Source: Alopecurus myosuroides (Eukaryota; Streptophyta; Magnoliopsida; Poales; Poaceae). From it: a stretch of 64,000 nt of DNA. Made by a program: the position numbers and the translations under genes. Positions within the stretch are counted from its first letter, which is position 1, and every line of letters starts with the position of its first letter. Under the pieces are notes generated by a model. It did no database searches and was not told where the DNA came from. It was given only the letters and a program-made list of their open reading frames with translations. The stretch covers positions 57,114,681-57,178,680 of the forward strand of contig CM054061.1 of NCBI GenBank assembly GCA_028641055.1. The letters run 5' to 3'. Of the stretch, positions 21,625 to 32,259 are shown in pieces.

Positions 21625-22102
21625 TGATGGAGGGATAATAATCCGGTAGGCCAACTCCAAGGTGTAACCCGGCCCAAAGGACGCTGCGCAGGATCCGGCT
21701 AAGGATAAAGAAACTTCTGGAAGGCCCAAGTTTGTAGGCCTAGTAACCCGGATTGTGGGTTACTTTAAAGGAAGGTTTGGGTTTGTATGCCGTGTCCGGG
21801 TAGGATCCAGGGTGCGCCTTGGAGAGTAAGCCATGGGGGGTACGGGTGCTTTATAAACCGACCCTCAGGTCTAGTCGAGGGAGATCTAAGAACCCTAGTA
21901 GTACCAGTTGATATCGAGCATCCAGTGTATACGAGAGATTGAGTTAATATATTGAGATTGGAGACTCGGCGACTTGATTGCCGGCTACCAGATCGAGTTC
22001 CATCATGTTTTCCTCTGAGCTAAACCCTCTCCCAAACGCCTGTGTCGTCTTGCCCCAATATCAGTTACCCCCGGTAACGTCTGCCGTGATAATCCCACGA
22101 CA
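21625..22102 (+). repeat. Gypsy 5' LTR (478 bp)
   Basis: Begins TGATGGAGGGATAATAATCC and ends CCCACGACA. A TATA box (TTTATAAAC, about 21850-21858) marks the U3/R promoter. An ATG at 22005 opens a frame that continues past the LTR end into the gag remnant. Confidence 0.92.
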
Positions 22103-22919
22103 GTTGGCGCCTACCGTGGGGCCTGCGTCCAAAGGTGTTTACATCACGGGAGAAGCTCGGAAGAACATGGAGAATCTTGTCATCGGCGAGATCTACATCA
22201 ACCACGAAGGGGAGAAGATGGTGGACGATTCCGGCTGGGAGCCAGAGTCGGATCACCTTGCATCCGGGTCCATTGTGACGATCGGCCAGATCAGCCTCTT
22301 CATCGGTATGGTACGTACGTCTGATTCAAAAGGACAATATCATGTGCATACTACAGGAACTTCTAGTAGGGACAAAAAGATACTCAAGCAAGCTGTGAAC
22401 TCGGTTTCCTCGGCTGTTTCGGGATACCTGAGATGGGCGGAACAAGAGATAACGTGGAGCAGAAGAGATCACCCGGAAAGGATAGAGCACCCAGGAGTCT
22501 TAGCATTGGTAGTCGCACCACATGTTAATGGATACGAGTTAAAAAGGGTCCTGATGGACGGTGGAAGTAGCATCAATATCTTGTACTGGGAAACTTCCTC
22601 ACGCATGGGTCTTAGAGAGTCCCAGCTACAGAAAAGCTCAACAGTTTTTCATGGAATAGTGCCGGGTCACTCGGCATGTCCTGAGGGGAAAATCGCATTG
22701 GAGGTGGCTTTCGGAGAATCAGCGGATAATTATCGAGTCGAGTGGCTCACGTTCGAGGTGGTCAAATTGCGCAGTCCTTATCACGCACTATTTGGAAGAC
22801 CGGCTTACGCCAAATTCATGGCCAGGCCGTGTTACGTGTATTTGCAGCTGAAGATTCCGGGTCCTAAGCGGACCATCACCATACATGGAAGCCGGGATAT
22901 AGCGGCCGAGTGTGACTAA
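22005..22919 (+). pseudogene. Gag remnant fused to aspartic protease
   Basis: From ATG 22005 inside the LTR the frame reads through the primer site (as LAPTVG) into the gag N terminus (KGVYITGEARK, VIGEIYI, DDSGW). Near 22320 similarity to the sister gag at 62949-64000 ends, and the frame continues into the pre-protease segment (ITWSRRDHPERIEHPG) and the protease active site MDGGSSINILY (about 22555). The bulk of gag, including capsid and any zinc knuckle, is missing. The frame ends at TAA 22917-22919, with a second in-frame TAA shortly after (before 22970), both upstream of RT. Retroviral-type protease normally cleaves the gag-pol polyprotein; here gag function is lost. Confidence 0.85.
22105..22122 (+). 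promoter_or_regulatory. Primer-binding site, tRNA-Lys type
   Basis: TGGCGCCTACCGTGGGGC, 2 bp after the LTR. It matches the 3' end of plant tRNA-Lys (CTT) except for one base (T for C at position 8); the sister copy at 62949 has the perfect match. Confidence 0.8.
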
Positions 22920-22970
22920 GGAGATTCGGTAATGGCCGAGCAAGCTTGCAGAAAATAAGAACTCAAGTAT

Positions 22971-25900
22971 TATCGGTCTCAAGTAGATCCAGATGATGGA
23001 ACCGCATTGAGAAGGCCGAATACTGAGGACGAAAGAGCAAAATTCAAGGCGGCACAGGACACCAAGATGGTGGATTTTGTCGAAGGTGATCCCACTAAGC
23101 AATTTACTATAGGGTCTAACTTGGACGGCGAGCAGGAGAAGGCACTTGTGGAGTTTATTCGCTCGAACGCGGACGTATTCGCCTGGACACCTAGCGACAT
23201 GCCGGGTATCCCTACAGAATTGGCAGAGCGCAGTTTGCATGTAGATCCCAAGTCCAGGCCTGTTAAGCAAGGCTTGAGGAAGATGAATGAGGAAAGAAGG
23301 AAAGCTATAGGTGAAGAAATTGCTCGACTATTAACAGCCGGCTTCATCATGGAAGTGTTTCACCCGGATTGGTTAGCAAATCCGGTGTTGGTGATGAAGA
23401 AGACCAATGAGTGGAGGATGTGCATTGATTTTACGAGTCTCAACAAGCATTGCCCAAAAGATCCGTTCGCATTGCCTAGGATAGATCAGATCATAGATGC
23501 AGTAGCTGGAAGCGACCTATTATGCTTTCTGGACGCTTATTCCGGATATCATCAGATTAAACTCAAGAGGGAGGATTGGGAGAAAACGTCGTTTATAACC
23601 CCCTTTGGCGCCTTTTGTTACAAAACCATGACATTTGGGTTGAAGAACGCTGGCGCAACTTATCAACGTTGTATTCAGAAGTGCTTCGAGGACCAAATTG
23701 GACGCAACGTCCATGCTTATGTGGATGATGTGGTTATCAAGACTAGGAAGGCGGAAACATTTATCGATGACTTGAGGGAAACATTCAAAAACTTAAGGAG
23801 GTATCAAATGAAGTTTAACCCGACAAAGTGCGTATTTGGAGTTCCAGCTGGGAAATTACTTGGCTTTATCGTTTCGGAGAGAGGAATTGAAGCAAACCCG
23901 GACAAAATTAAAGCTATTCAAAATCTGAAAAAGCTGGAAAATTTGAAGCATGTTCAGAAGCTCACGGGCTGCGTGGCGGCCTTGAGCCGATTTATATCAA
24001 GACTCGGAGAAAAGGCAATACCCTTGTACCGGCTCTTGCGGAAGTCCGACAAATTTGTATGGGATCAAGAGGCGGATGAGGCGTTCGAGGCACTAAAGAA
24101 GCAGTTATCTGAAGCACCAGTACTAGCGGCCCCGGGCCCCAAAGAGCCTATGTTGCTGTACGTAGCAGCTGGCCCCAGAGCCGTTAGTGCGGTGGTGGTT
24201 GTGGAGCGTAAAGAGGATGGAAAAGGTTATCCAGTCCAGAGGCCCGTTTATTATGTCAGTGAAGTATTATCAGAGGCAAAGCAGCGCTATCCGCATTGGC
24301 AAAAGCTGGTCTTCGGGGTCTTTATGGCCAGCCGGAAACTAAAGCCGTATTTCCAGGAACACCCCATAACAGTAGTTAGCTCAATACCAATGTCGGATAT
24401 CATCAGAAACTCGGATGCGACTGGAAGAATAGCCAAATGGGCAATAGAAATGGGGGATTATCACATCAGCTACGAGCCCAGGTCAGCAATCAAATCTCAG
24501 GCTTTGGTTGATTTCGTTAATGATTGGACACACACAGACATGACTACCGTGGTTCCAAGTTCCGAGTCATGGATCATGCACTTCGATGGATCAAAGCAGT
24601 ACGAGGGATCAGGAGCTGGGGTGGTGCTAACATCACCCAAAGGAGACAAATTGAGTTACGTACTACAAATTCACTTCGACTGTTCCAACAACGTGGCCGA
24701 GTATGAGGCCCTGTTGCATGGCTTAAAGGTAGCCAAGGAGATGAACATCAAGAGGATACGATGCTTTGGAGATTCGGACCTTGTGGTACAGCAGGTGTCA
24801 GGAACTTGGGATAGAAAGGACGCAACTATGGCAGCATACCGCAGGGAAGTTGATAGGGTTGCAGGATGTTTTTCCGGGTATGAGGTGGAGCATATAGACA
24901 GAAGAAAGAATGAGGCAGCCGACGCACTCGCCAGACTCGGCTCGCGCAGAGAGCCGGTTCCACCTAACGTTTTCCTGGACGAATTATGGCGACCATCAGT
25001 TAAAACCGAGTCAGAGGAGGAACTGGCAAATCAAGACCCGGATTCAGGACTTGTGGCCACTGTACGTACTATTCCCGAGTGGACAGAACCGTTTTTGACC
25101 TACCTTTCACGCGGCGAGTTACCACAGCAGGAGGTATTAGCAAGGCAAATTTTGAGGCGAGCAAAGGGATATTCTATCATCAATGGGGAATTATACAAGA
25201 GAAGCGCAGCAGGAGTCTTTCTGCGCTGCGTAGCGCCAGAAGAAGGCCGGCAGATTCTTAAGGATATCCATGAAGGCGACTGCGGACATCATGCATCCAC
25301 AAGATCTCTTGTGGCTAAAGCTTATCGACACGGATTTTTCTGGCTCACGGCTCTAGCAGATGCGGAACGATTGGTAGCAAGGTGTGACGGATGTCAACGG
25401 TACGCTCGCCAAACCCATGTGCCGGCTATGGAGTTACGGACCATCCCGTTAACTTGGCCGTTCGCTGTCTGGGGTATGGACATGGTTGGCCCCTTTCATA
25501 TGTCACCATGCAAGAAGACACATCTTTTGGTGGCTATTGATAAGTTTACCAAGTGGGTTGAGGTTATGCCAGTTACTAATTATGAAGCAGCTACAACAGT
25601 CAAGTTCTTAAAAAAGATTATCTACCGGTTCGGGTATCCCCACAGCATAATTACCGACAATGGAACCAACATGTCCCTTGGTGAGATGGAGAAGTTCTGT
25701 GGCAACAATGGAATCCGGCTTGATGTTGCATCAGTGGCTCATCCGCAGGCCAATGCACAAGTGGAGAGGGCAAACCAAGAATTGTTTCGCGGATTAAAAC
25801 CACGATTGCGAGTTCCCTGTATCAGGGCCGCTGGCGCATGGGTCGAAGAACTTCCTTCTGTGGTTTGGGGTATCAACACTACACCTAACAGGTCCACTCA

Positions 25901-26360
25901 AATGACACCCTTCTTCATGGTCTATGGCGCGGAGGCAGTGTTACCGAGTGACATTATTCACGATTCACCGCGAGTATTAGCTTACGTCGAAGTGGAGAAC
26001 GAAAAGACCCGGCAGGACGCCGTAGATATGTTAGAAGAGCAAAGAGAACAAGCCCTGGAAAGATCAGCCATATATCAGCAAGATCTACAGAGGTATCATA
26101 GCCGGCGCGTGAAAACCCGGGTGTTCCAGGAAGGAGATTTGGTTCTGCGCCGGGTACAGTCAAACGAAGGAAAACACAAATTATCACCACCATGGGAATG
26201 ACCATTTATCATAAGCCGGAATCTGCATAATGGATCATATTACTTGGTAGATGCAAGGGAAGAGTCGGCTACAATTAACGACACCGCACATACCACTTCA
26301 TCTATGCAAGAAAGAGACAGACCATGGAACGTGGCTCAGCTACGTCCGTATTATACTTAG
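22971..26360 (+). pseudogene. Gypsy pol: RT - RNase H (degenerate) - archaeal-type RNase H - integrase
   Basis: Same frame as the protease, open to TGA 26199-26201 and then to a natural-looking TAG at 26358-26360. RT: CIDFTSLNKHCPKDPF, DAYSGYHQI, YVDDVVI (23718-23729 for YVDD). A first RNase H region (LLYVAAGPRAVSAVVVVER) lacks the catalytic Asp of standard Gypsy RNase H. A second, complete one follows (MHFDGSKQYEGSGAG, NNVAEYEALLHGL, GDSDLVV, NEAADALARLG), the added archaeal-type domain of Tat elements. Integrase: HHAS...C.GCQ zinc finger, then D (WGMDMVGPF), D (ITDNGTNM) and E (AQVERANQE), all present. The stop at 26199 falls in the integrase C-terminal tail (PPWE then stop). With three nonsense codons in PR-IN, the polyprotein is not made. 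Confidence 0.92.
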
Positions 26361-27399
26361 TAAAGACCATATTGGCAAGTGGAATTGCACGATGTAACAG
26401 GCAGCAGGTTTTAGACGTACTCTTTTCCTATCCAGGGAACCCTTGGGGACTGGATGGGTTTTTAATGAGGCGGCTTGCTGACCCAATATTCTCATATCAA
26501 GAAAAGAAGTGGTTATTCTCATCTCAGTACGTTGCATATGTATAGGTCTTGGGGGCTGATTGCTTGAATAGCACAGTTACAAACTCAATGACCCGGCCTT
26601 GATGCCTATGAGTTATAAGGGCCGATTACTCGCAAACGAGTACGGCTGCAATCTTATAACCGGACAAAGGAGCCAAACTTTCTTGACTTTTCTTACTTAA
26701 GCTCGATGTGACTCGCAATAAAAGTGGCATGATTTGCTCGCTTACGATTACAATCAGCCATGAAGCCCAATGGGACTTGCCTGACCCTGTTTTCGTATAG
26801 ATGTAACAACATGATATCCACGCGAAAGCCGGCTTATAGTACAAGATTGTCAAAAGGGTCATCTAAACCACAAGTTATGCAGAGTATAAGGCTAAAGGCT
26901 GGAAACTCAATGTTTATCAAGCATAACTTCACTACCTAGGTGAAACGGCTCCGGGTTTGAGCTTAGCAAACAACAAAACTCGTTCTCTTCGAAAAGACCA
27001 CATATCCCAGACTCGGAAATTCGGGTCTTGGCGATTGGGGATTTTGGAAAGGAAAAAGTAGTTGCTAAGACTCAAAAACACCCAAACATCCGAGTCTTGG
27101 GGACTTGGGGGCTTAGAAGCAAGCCCGCTCGTCAAAACACCCATGAAACTTGGAAACCGAGTCTCACAATAGGAATCATAACGAAAGCCGGATATCAAGA
27201 ACAAGTTGACTCAAAAGTGGATAAATTTAAACGGACATAACAAGCACAAAGTGTATCAAGAACTTAGAGTGCATTACGAACTCCGGTAAATAGTATCAAA
27301 GGTGCACAGGCGCACCATCCAAAAATAAATTTTTTAAACGGCACATCGGCCGACTGACGCATGAGAAGTGGCATTAAGGAGCAGGTATCACTCGGCATT
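26361..27399. other. Gypsy region between pol and the antisense gene
   Basis: About 1 kb with no coding frame. A GGTCTTGGGGGCTGATTGC purine tract (26544-26562) resembles an internal polypurine tract. The 3' end of the antisense transcript should lie here. Confidence 0.5.
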
Positions 27400-30300
27400 C
27401 TAAGCCTCGGTGTCCATCTTCGCCTTACCCTTGCCATCGCTTGGGGTAGCAGCAGCACCCGGATCAGCAGCGCCGGCTCGCGCAGGAGGAGGAACGACTG
27501 GCGTGGAGGTAGCGGGTGCAGAATCGGCTTCAGCCTTCTTTTTGGAAGCCTCCTCCCTCAGCTTAGCAGCTTCCTCCTTCCATCGGGCAAGCATGTCATA
27601 CGGCTCGGGAAGATCCGATTTGACAACTTCACCAGCAGCGTCATACGCAGGAACAAGGGAATCCACATCTAAACCATCAGCAATCACGCTGGCCGGGTAA
27701 CGGACCTCTTTCTGGACGGCTTGGAAATCCTTCACGGAGAACTTGGACCCATCAAGCTTGAATTCCGGGAAACCGCCCATAAGCTTAGCCAGCTCGAGCT
27801 TAGGGAAATAAGCCTTGGCAAGTGCAAGCCCCCGGGTTACTCCCACCCGGCAGGACGAGCGTTTCCAGTGCCAAATCCATTCAGGGATAGTGGAGCAAGC
27901 GTCTAGCATTCTCTTCAGGTCGCCGTACCCTGTACCCGGCCACCGTATTTCTTGAAGGACCCATTTGGTTCGGGCGCATAGCTGCCGGATAACGCTCTTG
28001 ATAGCTTTCAGCCTGGCAATGTCACCCTCGTCTGGCATCACTTCATCCGGACCTGCAGAAATCGAAACATAAGTCAGGAAACTCCGGCTATTTATCAAAA
28101 GGGTAACCCGGATGAAGAAACATACCAAGCAAAGCACGATACGTGTCAGCGATTTGAACAGAAAGGCTCGTTAGATCATCTTCTGCTGTGTGAGCCCTCT
28201 TCCTATACTTCTTCATTATCATCCTGTTCCTCCTGGCCTCAGCCTCGGCCGCTTCACGCAGAGCCACCTCCTTTTCAATGAGCTTGGTGGCCTTTGCCAG
28301 TTTCTCCTCAGATTGAGTCACGAAGGACTGCATGGATGCAAGGAAGGATTAGCCGGGTAAGGGGGAAAGGTATCAGTCGTTTATATCGTAAAAGTTCCAA
28401 GCAAATTGTGAAATAATTCACTCGGAACTTGGGGACTGGATAAGGACACAAGCAATATTAGTCGGGTTTACCTCGTGTTTGGCTACTAAAGCATCCAAGA
28501 TATTTTCTTCATTAGCTCTCAAAGCGCGCAGGGTTTCGAGCATCTGGGCAAACGTCAGGTCCTCGGGTCGGACACCGGAAGAGCCGGCAGCCTGGTCGCC
28601 TGATGGGGGAGCTCTCCCCGCCCTTGGGGTCGAGACCCGGACAGTCTGAGTATCCGGGTTAGGAGAACCCATCCTCGTATCCGGAACCTCGATCTCCTCG
28701 TCTACTGGTTCGGATGAGGCAGGAGACTCGGCAGCTTGGTGAAGTGAGTCGCCCAAGGGGCCTTGTTTCTGGTCGTTCGCAGTATCACCGCCAGTCGCGG
28801 ATTCTATGTTCTCAGTCGGCTCCTCTGCCTGACGGTTGTCCGCCTCCCGGTTATCCATCTCCACATTCTCCGGGTCACTAACGGTGACTTGAGCGCTAAA
28901 AGAAAGATGAAAGAAGGCAGTTAGCAAGGGTGATTGAAAATTGTCAGGTATCAAAGGGTGTCATATAGCCAAAAACTTACCCGGTGTTTATGGCGTAATC
29001 CGGCGGGAGCTCGCCGCTGGAAGCAGACGAAGATGTCAAAGGGACCGACAGTGGAACCCGGAATTGTACGGCATGTGGATGGTTAGGAGAAGGGTGGCGC
29101 TGAGGAGAATTGGAAGGACGAGGCGAAGGAGCACTGGCACGGTGGACGGGGGAGGTAGAGATGCCCGGGTTAAGGGGATCCTCACCCGGGGAACTCCGAG
29201 TTACTCTGCGCTTGGCTGGAAGAGAGTCCTTCAAGTACGACGAGTTTGATAATTGATGGTTAAGTCGTCGCATGGCATCAAACGAGTAAGGTTCAGAGGA
29301 TATAGAAGAGAAAGGAACCTTGGACACTGCCCCTCTGGATTTCCTCTTGGCTCCGACTGTTACTTCCTGATCAGATTCGGTGGCCTCCGGGTCGTCCTCA
29401 TCCTTCTCTTCTTCGTCCTCCAGCCCTGCGAGCCGAGTATGTATTGATGGCAAAGGTTAAATGGGAGGAAAAGGATGTAAGTGAAGATAATACCAGATCC
29501 GGGCAAGTACCTTCACTATCATCGGCCGGCTCGTCCTCTTCTTCCGGGTCTCTGGAAGGAGGGGAGGGTTCAACTCTCCAGAAGGGATCATCAGCCTAAG
29601 ATAAAAGGATGAAATTAAGGGTTAGACGCTGTATCAAGTGAAAGTGTGGAAATAAGTTATGAATATCGGGTCTTACCGCTGGAGCCGGGTTTTCCCGAGT
29701 GAATGGGGGTAACCCGGCGATGTTCTTTATCACCTCTAGCTTCTCTGTCAAGAAGCCCTTGATGGTCTTGTTGGTATCGCCGGTCGCAAAGCTCTTGGTG
29801 GAGTATCGGAGTGCGTCCGTGGTGTGCCCCGAGTACTCGCACATTCATTTGGTGCGGATGGAGTTGGGTTGGATTCGAAAATCGACCCACGTTTTCACTA
29901 AATTGAGCCCAAGGAGGCCTTGGGCTGAGAGGATGGCTATTTTAGCTAACAAGGGAAGGATCGCCTCCCTGTCCGAGTCAGGGGCAAAAGCATTAAAAGA
30001 CTCGGAAGGCTCGAGGCGACTCTCCGAGTAACCCGGCAGTTTCTTCTCGCTGTCTGGGGAGGTATCATGGCAGTAAAAGAATGATAGCTGCCAGTGCTTG
30101 ACATGGGAGTTTAGATTGAGGGTTGGCATCGGTGAATTCTTGCGGCGTTGGATGGATACCCCGCCGCAGGTAAGAAGTGCTCCGTCACCGCTTTCGCGGC
30201 ACGGCTTACACTGGAATAGCTCGATGAAGAGAGTCAAACTTGGCGGTACGCATAAGTACGACTCAGATAGAACGATGAAGTGGGTAATGTTCAACATAGA

Positions 30301-30615
30301 GTTAGGCCCTATGTCGAATACCCGGAGGCCATAATGGTTTAGGACCTCCCTAAAGAAAGGGTGACCCGGGGGACGGAATCCTCGGGTCACGTGCTCTATG
30401 AAGCAGATTACCTCATTATCGGCGGGTGTGGGCCGGGTCTTGTCGCCCGGTGCTCTCCAGTGAATATCCTTCTGGGAAGGGAGAATTTCTAACTCGGCTA
30501 GCCCGTCCAGCTTGGCCTTTGTAACTGTGGAACGCCCCCAATTGGCGGATATGGTCTGGGTTGCCTTTGCCTGAGTCGGCTGTTTTCCTTGCCGTTTGGG
30601 AGCCATGGGATCAAC
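27400..30615 (-). pseudogene. Spliced antisense gene of the Tat-like Gypsy (Transposase_28-type, PF04195)
   Basis: Six coding exons on the minus strand: 30615-29677 (ATG 30606), 29595-29511, 29425-28981, 28895-28472, 28327-28126, 28052-27400. Every intron has GT...AG (donors GTAAGA, GTACTT, GTAAGT, GTAAAC, GTATGT) and all phases agree; coding length is 2,739 nt, 913 codons including the stop. The first exon has the 'putative gypsy-type transposon' block (ICFIEHVTRGFRPPGHPFF, HYGLRVFDIGPNSMLNI). Later exons are acidic and Ser/Pro-rich (LEDEEEKDEDDPEA), then a coiled coil (EEKLAKATKLIEKEVALREA), then a C-terminal domain ending in an Ala/Pro and Lys-rich tail. One in-frame TGA (29847-29845, codon 254) breaks it. 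Antisense extra ORFs are known in Tat-group elements; their role is unknown. Confidence 0.85.
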
Positions 30616-31365
30616 CTGCAAAACACAAGAAAAAGAGGTACAGGAAATAAGACTCGGAAGTATTGGATTATCCGAGTCTGGGATATCAAGAAAGTGTGAA
30701 AACTAAGAACTATCCGAGTATCACGCCATGAAGTGGAGATTGCAAGGTATCCGGGTATTAAGTATAACTATGGAGATTATTGGTCACTTACGTACGGAAA
30801 AGTGTTTGGGGAAGACGGATGGTTGCCCATGTATCTACTGCAAGCAAAATAGCCGGAAAAGGAGGATTTTCCGGGTGTCAATGTTATGTGCGGAAAATTG
30901 AGGTGAAATGGATCTAGAACGGAAAACTTGCAAACGATTCTACCAAGAGATTGGTGATTAATAATGATAGGAGGGTGGTGTGTGATCATCAAACAGGTTG
31001 TTGAAGAAGTTGGCAAGCATCTAAGCCGTCTAAATTTGGTGTGAAAAAAAAACGGCCCACAGGTTGACCTAGATCCAGTCTGGGGTGAATCGAAAAATTG
31101 CGAGGCTAAATTAAACAAGTACAAGGAACTTACTGGGAGATGTTGGAGTTTAGCGCGACGACGGTGGACGGCGTGGATCGAGTGCCCCTTTGCGATTCTT
31201 GGCGAGCGGGGTGAGCGCGCAGCGGTGAAGTTTGGCGGCGGCGCGGGATGGCTCGGAAGCGGACGCGGCCGGCGGTGGCTCTGCTCCGGCGGCGAGCACG
31301 AAATTCCTACGGTGGTGTTACGAGAGCGCAAGGAGTGAGGAAGGAAAGAAGAGGATGGAGTGAGC
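30616..31365 (-). other. Leader and 5'-UTR intron of the antisense gene
   Basis: An acceptor TTTTGCAG ends at 30616, 9 nt before the ATG. Strong donors CCAGTAAGT (intron start 31133) and TACGTAAGTG (about 30791) lie upstream. The stretch from about 31365 down to 31134 contains no ATG on the minus strand, as expected for a leader. The exact exon set (one or two UTR exons) cannot be settled by reading. Confidence 0.55.
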
Positions 31366-31394
31366 CGTTGGGTTCTAGGTCATCCTCTGAACAC

Positions 31395-31402
31395 TATTTA
31401 TA
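31395..31402 (-). promoter_or_regulatory. TATA box of the antisense gene
   Basis: A perfect TATAAATA on the minus strand, followed about 50-70 bp downstream by a pyrimidine-rich leader (CCATCCTCTTCTTTCC). It lies about 0.8 kb upstream of the ATG at 30606 and faces away from the 3' LTR. Confidence 0.65.
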
Positions 31403-31782
31403 AGGTGAGGGTGAACTTATCCCAACGGCCGGAAGCCGGAAATTAGGGGGGAATGGTTATCCACGCGGATCTTGCGAGATATGCTTCGAGTATTTGGCAA
31501 GGTACCTGGACAAAAAAGAGAAGGAGATCCACCCCGTGATATCAGGGTTGATTATCGAGTATAGAATCTTGACATTATTATCAGTATTCTTCAGACCTGG
31601 AAAGTTAAGCCAAGTACTTTGGGAAAAGCCGGGTTACTATATGGCCACCATGGAGTTAGGCCTAGCTGTCTATCGAAGCACCTTAACCCGGCCTCCATAC
31701 ACTTGTGTATTTGATATTTCTGCAGGGAATAACGAGCGCTTCAAGAAAGGATCCGTGAAGCCCAAGCTATTCTGGGGACTAC

Positions 31783-32259
31783 TGATGGAGGGATAATAAT
31801 CCGGTAGGCCAACTCCAAGGTGTAACCCGGCCCAAAGGACGCTGCGCAGGATCCGGCTAAGGATAAAGAAACTTCTGGAAGGCCCAAGTTTGTAGGCCTA
31901 GTAACCCGGATTGTGGGTTACTTTAAAGGAAGGTTTGGGTTTGTATGCCGTGTCCGGGTAGGATCCAGGGTGCGCCTTGGAGAGTAAGCCATGGGGGTAC
32001 GGGTGCTTTATAAACCGACCCCCAGGTCTAGTCGAGGGAGATCTAAGAACCCTAGTAGTACCAGTTGATATCGAGCATCCAGTGTATACGAGAGATTGAG
32101 TTAATATATTGAGATTGGAGACTCGGCGACTTGATTGCCGGCTACCAGATCGAGTTCCATCATGTTTTCCTCTGAGCTAAACCCTCTCCCAAACGCTTGT
32201 GTCGTCTTGCCCCAAGATCAGTTACCCCCGGTAACGTCTGCCGTGATAATCCCACGACA
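31783..32259 (+). repeat. Gypsy 3' LTR (477 bp)
   Basis: Same sequence as the 5' LTR with about three substitutions and one 1-bp deletion by eye. It keeps the TATA box (TTTATAAA, about 32007-32014). Its internal ATG frame continues without a stop across the junction into the LINE ORF1 remnant, to 32518. Confidence 0.92.

Larger units (their letters stand above)
21625..32259 (+). mobile_element. Tat-like Ty3/Gypsy LTR retrotransposon, gag-deleted, with antisense gene
   Basis: 5-bp target duplication AGGTG (21620-21624, 32260-32264); LTRs 21625-22102 and 31783-32259, TG...CA; tRNA-Lys type primer site; polypurine-like GGGGACTAC before the 3' LTR. Order PR-RT-RNase H-INT (Gypsy). A second, archaeal-type RNase H and a long 3' region (26361-31782) with an antisense gene are hallmarks of the Tat group. 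By eye the LTRs differ at three bases and one indel in about 478 bp, so insertion is recent, yet gag is mostly missing and pol carries three nonsense codons. Confidence 0.92.
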
